A stretch of 64,000 nt of DNA, from assembly GCA_034769895.1 (NCBI GenBank), contig CM068373.1, positions 437,949,080-438,013,079 of the forward strand, given 5' to 3'. Below, piece by piece: positions 25,301 through 35,310 of the stretch. Both the position numbers and the translations under genes were made by a program. Source of the stretch: Magicicada septendecula. Lineage: Eukaryota; Arthropoda; Insecta; Hemiptera; Cicadidae. Positions within the stretch are counted from its first letter, which is position 1. Each line of letters opens with the position of its first letter. The notes beneath the pieces were generated by a model. The model was given only the letters and a program-made list of their open reading frames with translations. It was not told the DNA's origin and made no database searches.

Positions 25301-26027
25301 ACCGTATATCTCAACCGTCCACTGTACGTAGGATGCACCGTGCTGGACATCAGTAAACACATAATGTACAGTTTCCACTACGAATTTACTGTCGCGAATT
25401 ACGGACCACGTGTGCGATTGTGTATGACCGATACGGACTCTTTGCTATACGATATACGCACCGATAACGTGTACGAGGACATTAACGAAAACCTACATTT
25501 ATTCGATACGTCAGAATATCCCGCGACCCATCCTTGTTATAGTGCGGTAAATAAAAAACGGTTGGGAACGTCTAAAGACAACAAGCACGCGAAACCTATC
25601 GTCGAATTCGTCGGCTTGCCCGCGAAATCGTACTCGCTGCTAGTGTTGCAGGACGACGGTGAGAAAACTGAGAAGCGCTTAGCGAGTGGCTATACAGAAC
25701 CGGTTAACTCATGCGGATTACAAACGTTGTGTGCTGGCATCGACGACGACGACGTCGACTAACCGACAAACGTACACGTCCGCGCTGATCATACGCAGCG
25801 AAGACCATCGACTCTACACGCGCCAGATTGTGAAATTGTCGTTATCGCCGTACGACGACAAGAGATACGTCTTGGAGGACGGACAGAGAACGTTAGCTTA
25901 CGGTCATTACAAAATTCGCGAGATGGAAGAGGGTGGACGTGCGACGGTTCAACAACAACAACAACGACGACGACGGCCCAGCGTGATACGGACCGCGAAC
26001 CGCGAAAGCGTGATTCGGTACGCGTGA
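22366..26027 (+). pseudogene. Protein-primed type B DNA polymerase (pPolB) pseudogene
   Basis: The start is the ATG at 22366, opening a 215-codon frame with the Polinton pPolB leader ('FNWYLAVRVVF', 'GWGWVENGIL', 'LHDEKCFLWSVLAGL'). That frame is stopped only by a TAA at 23011 and continues in phase to about 23390. Later pieces in shifting frames show the exonuclease motif 'VYADFES' (23435-23455), a Cys/His cluster 'CHLC...NHDH...HNGCN' (23751-23862), 'FFHNLRGYD', 'YLDCTNLYG' (polymerase motif A, 24628-24654), 'MINAVYGKLLDNVRKR' (motif B, from 25136) and 'MTDTDSLLYD' (motif C, 25424-25453). The end is 'SPYDDKRYVLEDG...TLAYGHYKI' at 25844-25920. At least six frameshifts and several stops are present, plus a GGC (poly-Gly) expansion at 23599-23623. 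When intact it replicates the element DNA by protein priming. Confidence 0.85.
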
Positions 26028-26132
26028 TGAGTGTTAGAGGCGGAGGAGCAGGAGGAACATATATATATATGTATATACGAATCGATCAAGTGTATGACTG
26101 TACAGTACAATGCGGTGTATTTTATGAAAACT

Positions 26133-26378
26133 GTTGCATCATATCTTTGCGCAACAGTATGGTACAATAGTTACGCAAGATTGTCCGTCTATATAGACAA
26201 TAAATATTTAGGACAAGGTTTTCCTCCATCCTTGACCCGGTTACCTGAACAGTACTGTTGCGCCATATCACCGTAACTCATTACGATACGATTCGATCGA
26301 TAGAACAATTGCGTCATATTGTGAAACAGTATAGTGCAATCCGTGTTGACAGAATGTTGTGCAATAGTTACACGCAAC
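26133..26378. promoter_or_regulatory. GTTGC...GCAAC inverted motifs between pPolB and the next gene
   Basis: GTTGC-N13-GCAAC lies at 26133-26155 and a GTTGT-N13-GCAAC version at 26356-26378. Related single sites (CTGTTGCGCCATATCA near 26258 and CAATTGCGTCATATTG near 26306) lie between. The motif class matches that upstream of pPolB. These are candidate binding sites for a transcription factor of the element; the role is inferred. Confidence 0.4.
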
Positions 26379-26410
26379 AGTAGAAAGGGAGGGGGTGGGG
26401 GATCGTCCGT

Positions 26411-26450
26411 CTATATAAACGGGCAGCTCGTTCGGTATACAGATCACTCC
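26411..26450 (+). promoter_or_regulatory. TATA-type promoter for the small Polinton gene
   Basis: CTATATAAACGGG at 26411-26423 is a good TATA box. About 30 bp downstream, 'GTATACAGATCACT' (26435-26448) offers an initiator-like context. The ATG of the next gene is at 26519, giving a leader of roughly 75 nt. Confidence 0.5.
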
Positions 26451-26518
26451 TGGGTCGACAGTCGCAAGCAACTCATCGCAACCAGCGGACCTACTAAGCA
26501 AGCAAGCGAGCAAGCAAG

Positions 26519-26818
26519 ATGGAATTTTTTGTACATAAATTTGGGAGCGTCACCGTGTACGAGTACGCACGATGTCAGGACCTACAAGCGGGGACGAAGT
26601 ACCCGATTCGCCTGTTGCGGAACGAGACGACGCGGTACGGACCTTCACTGGCAGCCGTTATAACTAGAGGAACCGACGGCGCGGGATTACTCAAGGTTTA
26701 CCTGCCGAAACGATAAGCGTAGCTGTTTACGGACGAGGAACTGCAAGGGGTACAGGTGGACACTCTCTACCTACAGTACAACGGACGTCACTGTTGGAAG
26801 AATGTAAATTATTGTTAG
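26519..26818 (+). pseudogene. Small conserved Polinton protein, two internal stops
   Basis: The ATG at 26519 follows a TATA promoter and opens 'MEFFVHKFG' and then 'ARCQDLQAGTKYPIRLLR', 'TTRYGPSL' and 'LLKVYLPKR', stopped at 26714. The same frame continues through TAA and TAG to 'LFTDEELQGVQVDTLYLQYN' and a final stop at 26816, so the ancestral product was about 99 residues. Short proteins with this KYPI / RYGP / LPKR / LTDE pattern are, as I recall, common beside insect Polintons. A small beta-barrel nucleic-acid-binding role is possible, but this is inference only. No catalytic motif is visible. Confidence 0.6.
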
Positions 26819-27094
26819 TACGTAATTTTGTAACACTTTTGTACCTGTGTGTCTTGTTTTATGTTCACCCGATTTTCACGTTCACCCGACATTAACTGGC
26901 GTCATCATCGGCTGTCCAGCGTTGGTATAACTCTCCGCAACACGGTACGTTTCAAGACAGTGACATGACGGAAGGCGAAGCGAACACACCTCGACGTACG
27001 AGGAGAGTAAAGTTTAGCGACAACCTGACGTTCTATCCTGTACCGTATTACTGTAAATCGCGTTTCGGTGAACTCGTAAGAAGAAGACACGAGT

Positions 27095-28075
27095 ATGCAA
27101 CCGCACGACGAAGAAGAAGAAGAACAACAGCAACAACAGAAATGTGGAAACTTTCGCAAGACGATCGCGATGGAGCTGCACAGAGCGGTGAGAAGGAATT
27201 TCGTGAGACGCGCGATGGAACTGAAGGGACTGTACGACCTCTAGCAAGCCGATTTGGTGGAGATGATACCGCACGCTAAGGTGAACAAAGGCTACAAATA
27301 CCTTGTGACCGTTATAAAAGCGTTCAGCAAGTTCGCGTACGCCGTCCCGTTGAAAACTAAGACGGGAGCGGAAGTGGCGCGCGCGCTCGAACCGATAATC
27401 AAAAGCAACAGAATGAAATATCTGCAAACGGACAACGGTAAAGAATACTACAACAGCGCTGTACGGTCTGTGTTGGATACGTATAAGGTAAAGCTGTACT
27501 CGACGTTTAGTGAGAAAAAAACGTCGATCGTGGAACGTTTCAACAGAACGTTGAAGACGCGCACGTATCGCGCGTTCAGCGAATGAGGACATTACCGTTG
27601 GTTGAACACGTTGCCCGGACTGGTGAAACCGTACAACGACAGCGTGCACAGAACGATTGGTATGAAACACAGCCGTGTGAACGAAAGCAACGAGCGGGTA
27701 TTGTTGGAAAGTATCAAGAAGAGTACACGGCCATGCGGTGCGAGCGAGAAGAAACCCATGTTCAAAACGGGCGACCGTGTTCGCGTGAGTAAACCCAAAA
27801 TGACGTTCGCAAAAGGGTAAACGCCCAACTGGACCATCGAAATTTTCACCGTGCACGCGGTGCAACCCACCGTTCCCGTCACTTACCGTCTCGAGGATCA
27901 CACCGGTGAAACGGTGCGTGGCGGCTTTTACGAGCACGAAATCAGCAAGTCGAGCGTCGGTGACGTTTACCTGGTGGAGAAAGTATTACAGATCAAAGGC
28001 GATAGGGTGCGCGTGTGTTGGCTCGGTTTCGACGGTAAACAGGATACGTGGATACACAAGAAAGATCTGATATAA
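27095..28075 (+). pseudogene. Polinton retroviral-type integrase pseudogene
   Basis: One reading frame runs from the ATG at 27095 to the stop at 28073-28075 (326 codons), broken only by TAG (27242), TGA (27584) and TAA (27818), with no frameshift. The amino part has a basic 'ELHRAVRRNFVRRAMELKGL' region. The DDE core is visible as 'QADLVEMIPHA' (first Asp, about 27250), 'YLQTDNGKEYYN' (second Asp, about 27430) and 'SIVERFNRTLK' (Glu, about 27530). The tail 'YLVEKVLQIKGDRVRVCWLG' followed by 'KQDTWI' is chromo-like, as in other Polinton integrases. An overlapping frame from 26965 ('VKFSDNLTFYPVPYYCKSRFG') may be a small upstream gene or a shifted amino-terminal extension. Intact integrase inserts the element into the host genome. 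Confidence 0.85.
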
Positions 28076-28194
28076 AACGCGGAATAAACGCGTAGCGTGG
28101 CACCAGTACGCGACAGAACATTACGATGACAACATCGTCATGTCGGCGGCGGCGGCAGCGGTGAACAACCGCTCAATAGACGACTGTGGTCGAA

Positions 28195-28301
28195 CGACGA
28201 CGACGACGACGACGAAGAAGAAGAAGAAGAAAAGAAGAAAAGAAGAAGAAGAAGAAGAAGAAGAAGAAGAAGAAGAAGAAGAAGAAGAAGAAGAAGAAGA
28301 A

Positions 28302-28348
<47 letters not shown>

Positions 28349-28450
28349 AAATGAAGATAGTACAAGTCCGAAAATTTAAAATAAAAATATGGACTTGTCG
28401 GAAGGTTACACGAATGGTGGTGGTGGTGGTGGTGGTGGTGGTGGTGGGGG
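28195..28450. repeat. (GAA)n and (GGT)n expansions between integrase and ATPase
   Basis: A GAC/GAA tract covers about 28197-28352 and is mostly pure GAA; a GGT run covers about 28415-28447. They encode Glu/Lys/Arg or Gly homopolymers depending on frame. The GGT run lies in frame after 'MDLSEGYTN' (28390), the likely amino terminus of the ATPase gene, so at least one expansion arose inside coding sequence. Confidence 0.85.
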
Positions 28451-29108
28451 CGGAGGATGAGGAGAAGCAAGGAGGAGTAAGCACGGATCACTTCTGCCCG
28501 ATTCTGTACGTTCTATCATCTGCGGACTGTCAGCGTGCGGACAAGACGAACGTGATGTTCAACCTGTTGTTCGACGTAAACGGCATACGTTTCGCAAATC
28601 TGTACGTGTTTTCAAAATCACTGTTTCAACCCAAATACCGTATGTTGGAATCGTTGATGATACGGGTCGCCGACGACGGACCGGGTTATCACGCGTACAG
28701 CGAAAACGAAGAGGTACCGCCGCCCGACGAAGTCTACACCGTGTCCGTTATGGTGTTCGACGACGTATCTTGTGAAAAACAACACAACATAAGCAAGTAC
28801 TTTGCTATGGGACGACACAGCGGTGTAGACACGTTCTACTTGTGCCAGACGTACGGTCAAATACCGAAACAGCTGATTCGTGACAACGCCATCCTTATAG
28901 TCTTGTTTAGACAGGACGACTCAACTTGAAGCACGCGTACAACGATCACGTCAACACGGACATGAAGTACGGAAAGTTTAAGAACTTGTACGCTGAAGCG
29001 TGGAAAGACCGGCACGGTTTTCTTGTCGTCAACAAAGTCTTGTCCATCGATAACGGGCGGTACAGAATCGGTTTCGATCGTTTCACAGTACCACCACCGA
29101 ACGAATAA
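28390..29108 (+). pseudogene. Polinton packaging ATPase (FtsK/HerA type) pseudogene
   Basis: After an ATG at 28390 and a poly-Gly run, the frame reads 'LLPDSVRSIICGLSACG' at about 28495-28537. This is the approach to a Walker A loop. A single-base insertion at about 28538 then moves the Lys-Thr part of the loop into the next frame ('KTNVMFNLLFD'). Downstream are 'LYVFSKSLFQPKY', the Walker B-like 'SVMVFDDVSCEKQ' (28744-28780), 'YFAMGRHSGVDTFYLCQTYG' and 'QLIRDNAILIVLFRQDD'. A second frameshift near 28922 leads to 'KHAYNDHVNTDM' and 'GRYRIGFDRF', ending at 29108. The order and motifs match the A32-like ATPases that pump DNA into Polinton capsids. Confidence 0.85.
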
Positions 29109-29251
29109 ACAAACGTGTGTAGACTGTCTGTGTAAAACGGGAGGGGCGTTGACTTTTCCGTAAAGAGGTTTACATAACGACGACTAAGATTGTACGTAAA
29201 TATATGTTTTTCCACGTCGATTCGTTAGTCGATCTACTGACGTTCGTGAAG

Positions 29252-30120
29252 ATGGACGACAAGGAGAAACGGGTCGTTCGTGATATCGAAACGATCAGCA
29301 GTAACATACGGAAGAAATACCGCGCGTTAAAATACGGGAACCAAGAAGAGGAAGAAAAGCTAACAAGAAGTTACAAACTGATCTTGGAACCATTGAAAAC
29401 CATTTGGAAGCGTTGGTTGAAAAAAAACGTAAAACGACTGCAAAGCCGATACGGAAAAGTAAGCAGAAAGAAGAGGAGGATGAGGAAGGGATGGACAAAC
29501 AGTTAGTAAACTCTAAACATGACGGTACACCGCGTTTCATAGACACGTCCGTAGTTGGTGAGACGACGACGACGACGGACGTTGATGATGATGATGACGA
29601 CGATGGCCCTAGTTTATCGGTTGAAAGACTGTTGAACACGCCCGAAGGGAGACGTGAAGCACGTAACTATTTTCAGAGCCAATACGAACGCGATTCGCAA
29701 GCGTTCAAATACACGAGCAGGACCGTATCGGCTGATCGTGGACAAAGATGGATTATACGTACGGTGTAAGACACGACGGTGGTAGATGGATGATAGGCGA
29801 TTCGCAGGTGGAAATCGATGGTAACGATAATTTTGTTATCAACGGTGTACGATACAAAGGCACGTCGCGACTTTTCGAATTGGTGTTCATGAAACGTCCG
29901 GATACCGGCGTATACAACGAGGACGATTTCGCGACTTACAAGCGTATACTTACAAGCGCAGCGATGAAAGCGAAATCGGCGTTAGGCGGCGGACTGTGCG
30001 GCGAAAGTAAACGACATCGTCTCGACGCAGCGGAGCGGTCATTAAGCGGAGAAAGGCAGCAGCACGTACGACCGGGAGGAAGAAGAGGAGAACGACAACG
30101 ACGACAGAGCGGAGGAAGAA
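29252..30120 (+). pseudogene. Acidic coiled-coil Polinton protein with 'WMIGDS' domain
   Basis: Starting at ATG 29252, 'MDDKEKRVVRDIETISSNIR' is a helical segment typical of an insect Polinton protein that I recognise by pattern. After a frameshift at about 29400 come a Lys/Glu stretch, an Asp run (29582-29602) and 'PSLSVERLLNTPEGRR'. A second frameshift near 29750 gives 'YGVRHDGGRWMIGDSQVEID', 'NFVINGVRYKGTSRLFELVF' and 'YNEDDFATYKRIL' (29755-29955). In related elements this block is followed by a basic carboxy end; here similarity fades into Arg-rich sequence by 30100. Its role is not established to my knowledge; a structural (capsid-associated) function is plausible because it neighbours the protease. 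Confidence 0.65.
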
Positions 30121-30126
30121 GAGGTG

Positions 30127-30535
30127 GAGGTAGTAACCGCAAAACGGCTTCGGGACTGTACCTGCGTCCGTACCGAAAAATCTAGTAGAAATACCGACGC
30201 GCCCGTTGTCCGATCGCGATCTATACGCGTACGCGAAAAAATTGAACGTACCTTATTTCAGAGGCGTGTACATGCGCGACGTGTTACCGCGCTCGCCGCC
30301 GCGGAAGAACGAGAGCGCCGTCGTGAATCTCGACGATACCGCCGAACCGGGCACGCACTGGGTATGCTACAAGAAGCGAGGCGATCGAGTCCTGTACTTC
30401 GACGGGGTTGAGCTGATGCGATACTTCGGCGCGAACGAGACCGACGTGCGTTACAATTACGCGCGTAAACAACCGCTGGACACGGTCGTCTGCGGACATT
30501 TATGTTTAGAGTTTTTGTCGTCGAACGATCAGTAG
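30127..30535 (+). pseudogene. Adenain-type (Ulp1-like) cysteine protease of the Polinton
   Basis: The amino end 'SGLYLRPYRK' is in one frame (to about 30180). After a one-base shift the protein continues 'PLSDRDLYAYAKKLNVPYFR' and 'GVYMRDVLP'. The C5/C48-type triad is visible: His in 'GTHWVCY' (about 30352), Asp in 'LYFDGVEL' (about 30400), and Cys in 'VVCGHLCLEFL' (about 30490). 'YNYARKQPLDT' supplies the Gln-containing strand before the Cys. Length from 30206 (109 codons) plus the leader is close to the usual size of these proteases. In related viruses it matures capsid proteins. Its 3' end overlaps the start region of the next gene (ATG 30544). Confidence 0.8.
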
Positions 30536-30543
30536 ACGACGAG

Positions 30544-31016
30544 ATGTCGTCGCTGACGGTCACCGTCAAGGGGACGGATCCGAGCGCACTCGTCTATGAG
30601 TGTTTTCCACCACTCGAACTGACGGCGGGCGAATGGTATGCCGGACTTTTGGATTTCACCACGTACAACTCTATTCAGAATGTGGAAAGCGGCAGAAACA
30701 ACGTCTTTCCCGTACTGAAGGGTGGCGGAGGCAGCGGTACGGGTAAGACGTTAGAACTCATCCAGTTACCGACCCGTGCGTACGAAATCAGTGATATCGG
30801 AACGTACCTGAAGAAAGCACTAGTCGACCCGAAATTCGGTCTGCGCGCCAACAACAACACGCTGCAATGTGAACTTTACTGTTCTTACGAGATCGATTTC
30901 GGTAGTACACAGCACGGAATCGGTGCCATGCTGGGTTCCATCAAGAAAACCAAGTTGGAAGCGTATAAATCACACACGTCGGACGCGGCCGTAAACATTA
31001 GCCTAACAAAGTGAAC
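30544..31016 (+). pseudogene. Conserved Polinton protein, first part (interrupted by hAT)
   Basis: The ATG at 30544 begins 'SSLTVTVKG', 'YECFPPLEL', 'GEWYAGLLDFTTYNSI', a Gly-rich loop, then 'LIQLPTRAYEISDIGTYLKK', 'LRANNNTLQCELY' and 'IGAMLGSIKKTKLEA'. This pattern (FPPIEL, LVDFxTYNSI, YEI-DI, NNNT, IG-LLGF) recurs beside insect Polinton proteases. One base is gained or lost at about 31012, just before a hAT insertion at 31026; the coding sequence resumes at 34696 with 'VNVLEVRCNAV'. A penton-like (single jelly-roll) minor capsid role would fit the beta-rich pattern, but that is inference. Confidence 0.65.
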
Positions 31017-31025
31017 GTTCTGGAG

Positions 31026-34000
31026 CAGTGGCGGCGCTAACGAAACGGGGCCCCCCCGCGAAACTAATTAGGGGGCCCTATAAAAATGGTTAAATTTTGT
31101 ATACGTAATAGGGGAAAACACTCAAATGAGTTTCTATTTACGTGTGTTTCACAACAATGGTTTGTGAATACTTTCTCGTCTATCACAAAGCGTTTGCAAT
31201 TTGCAGAGGATGTTTTACACGTATACAAACTCTTAAAATTCATTGTTGCTAAATAGGAAAGTTCTATACAAACTATAAAAAAACCAAAATAAAAAGAATT
31301 ATTATTTTTACGTCAAAGGTCTAAATTCAGACTATGAAACAGTACCGCACACAGAGTGTTAAAAATTTATTATTTAAAAACGAATATCAAAGTAATATTC
31401 TAGCTTTTTTCAAACATTTAAATTAGTTTGTAACTGAATTTGTGGAATTCTTGAATATACTCTATACACGTTCTCCTTAAGTCTAATCCAATTCAATAAC
31501 ACTCGAACTCAAGTAATGTAGAATATTTACAGATGAGGATCAACCAAAGTTCACTGTTTTCCTAAGCCTAGTCTTCTTTTTTTAATAGCTAAGAACTTTT
31601 CAACCACTTCGTTGATATTAGTTTTCTGTGTCTCTTCATGCTCAATGCTTAACAGTGCCAAGTCACTCAACCGAGTTTGGGCCATGGCACTTCTTAAGTA
31701 AGTTTATTACTTAATTAATTTAAGTTTTGAAAAGCTTCTTTCCGCTGTAGCTGTTGTGACAGGTTTGGTTAAATAAAGCTGCAAAGCTGTAGTTAAGTCT
31801 GGGAGGCAGCTCATAAGGCAGCTGTTTTCTTCTACCAGTAAATTCATCATTTCTCGAATGCTTCTCTTGTGTACAATTTCTTTGGCCATCAGAGCTTTGA
31901 AGGGTATTACTTGGTCAGGCAGTGATGTGGAAAGGTCACCAGGATACACATTTACCAGAGCCTTACTTTTCTCCACTATTGTCTCTTGTGAGAAGTTTAC
32001 TAAATTCTGAGGCGTGAGGAATGTAAACCTATCATCAATGCAACGCAATCCTTCGAATCTCATTTGTAGCTGAGCTATTACAATATCTAGTGTTGGATTG
32101 AAAACTTTTACTTCAAATGATTTCACTGGGTCGTCAATTCTATGGTCAACTGATAATTCAACAAAGAAGCGTTTTACAACTCGCTTACGCTTATTTTTCA
32201 TGTTACAAGTTATGTCCCATGACTGGGCCAACTGTTTAGCACCAGCAAGAAAGCCGGCAAAGTCCTTTCTTAAAACTTTTAACTCATCACAAGCGCGGCT
32301 TAGAAACTGCCACGCTCTGCCTAGGTCAACAGTTGGCCTCTGTAGTGCTTTCGAAGTTATATTTACATTCTCTAAAATCTTAGTTCCAAGGCAGAGCACA
32401 AGAATAAATTCAAAGTTTTCCAGGTAGTTTCTAATTGTTAATGCTTCTTCTGCCTCGGTTTTTTTGAGCTGTACAGAATAATTTCTGTCAAACACTTAAT
32501 CACAATTTTGAAATCATTTCTTAAAGCTAACAGACAGTCGTGTCTAGAAGACCACCTTGTTGGACATAGCTTTTTTAAAGTTAGATTTTTGGCAGAGCTG
32601 TCTTCTTTAACGGCAGTGTTAAGTTCTTGCCATCTATGTAAGCTTTCACTGAAAAACACATAAGTTTTCTGTACTATGTCATAAAATTGTCTTATTTCAG
32701 AAATATTTGATACTGAATCATTGATCACCAAGTTCAGGTTATGTGCAGCACAGTGTACGTAATCCGCGTTTGGGACTATATCCATAATTCTTTTCTGTAA
32801 CCCAGAGTATTTCCCGCTCATTGTTGCTGCACCGTCATAACCTTGACCTCTACACTTACTAATGTCAATTTAATTTGTTTTCAAAAAGTCTAAAATCTTA
32901 CTTTGAAACCCCTCACTGTTGGGATCCTTTATTTCTTGAAATCCCAAAACGGACTCACTAATCACAGTTTTATAATTGCCAGGAGATTCTTCTACTATGT
33001 TAATGTATCTGATTTCAACACTCATTTGGTCAATCTTAGAAATGTCTTGTGTGCTATCAACAATTATAGAAAAAAAAGGAGACGAGTGAATCTGTTTTAG
33101 TAAGGCAGTCAATACTGATTTTCCTAGCAAGTTATTGATTTCATTTTGAATGTCATAGTGGAGGTATTTTGATCTGGTTTTTTCATTTTCTAAGTGTGCA
33201 CTAAGGAGAGAATCGTAGCGAGAAATTAAAGATAGTATGTTCAAAAAATTTCCACTTTCAGGATTTATTTCATGTAATGATTCTCTATGGCCAAGAAACG
33301 GCAATGAACACAGTGCCATGGTTCGAATACATCCACAATCTGTATGAAAATATCTTTCCATTTTTTCCGCTCATCGGAAATTTGATCAGCTACCGTTTTA
33401 CTCTTTTTCCAAGTGGCATACGTGAGACAAGATTGTAAATGAGCATTGCTACTTTCATGAACTTTAATTTTTTTACTGAGACCTTTCCAATCTCTAATAT
33501 CGCCTTCACGCCAGCTTTGGGCATCAGCACTTTGGCTGAAAAGCCAACATGGTAAACAATAGACTCCATCTAGATTACGAGAGTAACAAAGCCAAAACCT
33601 GTGAACAATTTGGCCTGCTGCAGTTTTGAAAGAATAATATGCTGTACTGAAAGACCGCTTAGAAACGGAATCCTTCGGGAAAGGACCCTTTGTTTGACAA
33701 AGTTCACTTAACGTTATTAACTTTTTCACCTCGTCTGTTATTGTAGCTTGATTTTTATAGAATGCAATATCTGTCTCTAAACTTTGGCAGTTTGGATCGG
33801 AAGGGCCTGCTAAACTAGTTTTATTTGCGTGATTACTTATAACTTCAGTTGGTTCAAACTGATTTTCTGGACCAGGTATGTCTTCGGACTGGCGAACACA
33901 TTCAATGCCTAGCAGTTGTTCTTCTTGTTCATGTTGCAGTTGCTTATTTGTTTCCGTAGTTGTATCACTTGTATCCGACGGACTAATGTTTAAATCAGGT

Positions 34001-34695
34001 TTATTGTCACTGTCACAATCAACTTCAAGTCCGATTTTTGTTTCTTTTTCATTACTTGCACTTGACCCGGGTTTGGGTTGTTCAACTTCACATTTTGTGA
34101 TTTTTTTAAAAACTGGTCGAGTTTTGAAAGTTTACTTTTAGATTCTTATCGTTGTTTTTGCAGTTTACTTTTCGTAGCACCACTTAAATATTCATGCTTA
34201 CTTTCCATTTTATAAACTCTGTCTCTAATACTCTAACTCTACACAAAATACAAAAACTAAAATCAAATGTTAAGTCATTAAACTTAAACGGCACTAAATT
34301 ACGAATTGAATGCAATACAGTACTATCGCGCAGGAGATGCGACGCACTACTGAGTACTGAACTACATTGTGTTGTGTTTGTTTACGTCTCCTCAGTGCCA
34401 GTGACTCATCGCACTGGACGTACGGGCACCACAAGAGATAAGATAAGCTTCGCTTACAAACTACAAACAGTAATGTCATTTCGGAAAACGTAGTTTTTTT
34501 GCATGTCTATACACTTAAATAAAACGTATATTTCGTATTTTAAATACAAACTTGCCGGTAGTCGGACCCCATTAAAACTTTTTTTCCTATTATAGCTCGT
34601 TTCATATTTTTTTCTAGGGGCCAGAGTGGCGGGGCCCCCATAGGGTCGGGGCCCCCCGCGCCGCGGGGTCTGCGGGGGCCTTATCGCCGCCACTG
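31026..34695 (-). mobile_element. hAT DNA transposon with perfect 8-bp target duplication
   Basis: The element is flanked by TTCTGGAG at 31018-31025 and 34696-34703, the 8-bp duplication expected for hAT. Its ends are inverted repeats starting CAGTGGCGGCG (about 14 of 15 bases match), continuing into GC-rich hairpin-forming sequence with long C/G runs just inside both ends. It contains a single transposase pseudogene on the minus strand. Size is 3670 bp, a normal autonomous hAT length. It landed in an already transposed Polinton, so it is younger than that element. Confidence 0.9.
31560..34209 (-). pseudogene. hAT transposase, ZMYM1/DUF4371-like, broken
   Basis: The likely start is the ATG at 34209 ('MESKHEYLSGATKSKLQKQR'), soon followed by a stop near 34142 and a frame change near 34100. 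From 33729 a clean frame shows a TTF-type zinc-binding region ('VYCLPCWLFS'), then the DUF4371 domain at 33361-32870 with 'FFSIIVDSTQDISKIDQMSV'. A TAA at about 32868 precedes the family hallmark 'CRGQGYDGAATMSGKYSG' (from about 32853) and 'CAAHNLNLVIND' (about 32750). A frameshift in an A-run near 32462 joins to 'LENFEFILVLCL'. The carboxy-terminal dimerisation region has 'PVTTATAERSFSKLKLIK' (about 31720) and, after another shift, 'RLSDLALLSIEHEE'. So at least two nonsense codons and three frameshifts disrupt what was about an 860-residue protein. Confidence 0.85.
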
Positions 34696-34812
34696 TTCTG
34701 GAGGTAAGGTGTAACGCCGTGCAAGGTTCGTACAAGGACGGACGAAACGAGCACATTCTACATTCGTTCTACCCGACGGTCGAGCCGGGATTCAAGATAG
34801 TAGAAAGTTATG
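34696..34812 (+). pseudogene. Conserved Polinton protein, second part
   Basis: Directly after the hAT element and its target duplication, the same gene continues with 'LEVRCNAVQGSYKD', 'NEHILHSFYPTVEPGFKIVE', matching the spacing expected after the 'VNI' strand on the other side of the hAT. Similarity ends at about 34805-34815, where the long-inverted-repeat structure begins. The remaining carboxy terminus is not seen beyond 45000. Confidence 0.65.
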
Positions 34813-34815
34813 TAC

Positions 34816-35310
34816 GACAATGTAACTTAAATAAAATTTACTTTGTTAGTGTACAATAAAAGGGTGTATTTACTGGAAGTACAGAAATAATTTTCCATTT
34901 ATCGCACATAATTACGGTACACAGACGATTTTTGGAGGTTGTGTCTACGTTTAACAATGCAACTTAACCTTTTAGATTTTTAAAATTAATTAGATTTAAC
35001 AAAAATTTCCTTTGTTAGTGTACATTAAATTATTGTATGGATACAAGGCTGCTGTACATAACATTAAAGGCTGTATTTATTCGAAGTACCGGAATTAAAA
35101 CCTAGTTCCAATTTAGAACCTATTTTCATATTTTATTGGGGTTTATTGGCACATATTTTATTAAAAGGGTGTATTTATTGGAAGTACAGAAATTATTTTC
35201 CATTTATCGCACATAATTACGGTACAGAGACGATTTTGGGAGGTTGTGTCTACGTTTAATTATCTAACTTTTTAACCTTTTAGATTTTTAAAATTAATTA
35301 GACTTGTAGG
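34816..35310 (+). repeat. Left long terminal inverted repeat
   Basis: It contains two tandem sub-units, each with 'AAAAGGGTGTATTTA.TGGAAG', 'CACATAATTACGGTAC', 'GGAGGTTGTGTCTACGTTTAA' and 'TTTTAGATTTTTAAAATTAA' (starting at about 34857 and 35165). The link between them carries 'GCTGTATTTATTCGAAGTAC'. The right arm has the same order in reverse. Confidence 0.75.

Larger units (their letters stand above)
21744..34812 (+). mobile_element. Decayed Polinton/Maverick (adintovirus-like) element
   Basis: All genes are on the plus strand: protein-primed type B DNA polymerase, a small conserved protein, retroviral-type integrase, packaging ATPase, an acidic coiled-coil protein, adenain-type protease and a conserved Polinton protein. 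This set is diagnostic of Polintons/Mavericks and related adintoviruses, which are usually 15-20 kb with terminal inverted repeats. Base composition (CG-rich, many CGT/CGA codons) differs sharply from the AT-rich flanks. Neither terminal inverted repeat is recognised; the left limit is a guess, and the right side is cut by another element at 34815. A major capsid (double jelly-roll) gene is not seen. Every gene is broken. Confidence 0.85.

Noticed and set aside
22278-27937. Long minus-strand frames opposite Polinton genes
   Set aside because: Shadows caused by CG-rich codon usage on the plus strand. None has a domain, while the plus strand has clear catalytic motifs.
28138-28490. Long frames of poly-Glu, poly-Lys, poly-Leu or poly-His across the GAA/GGT run
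   Set aside because: They are forced by the trinucleotide repeat in every frame and strand. Only the plus-strand frame that runs into the ATPase motifs has support.
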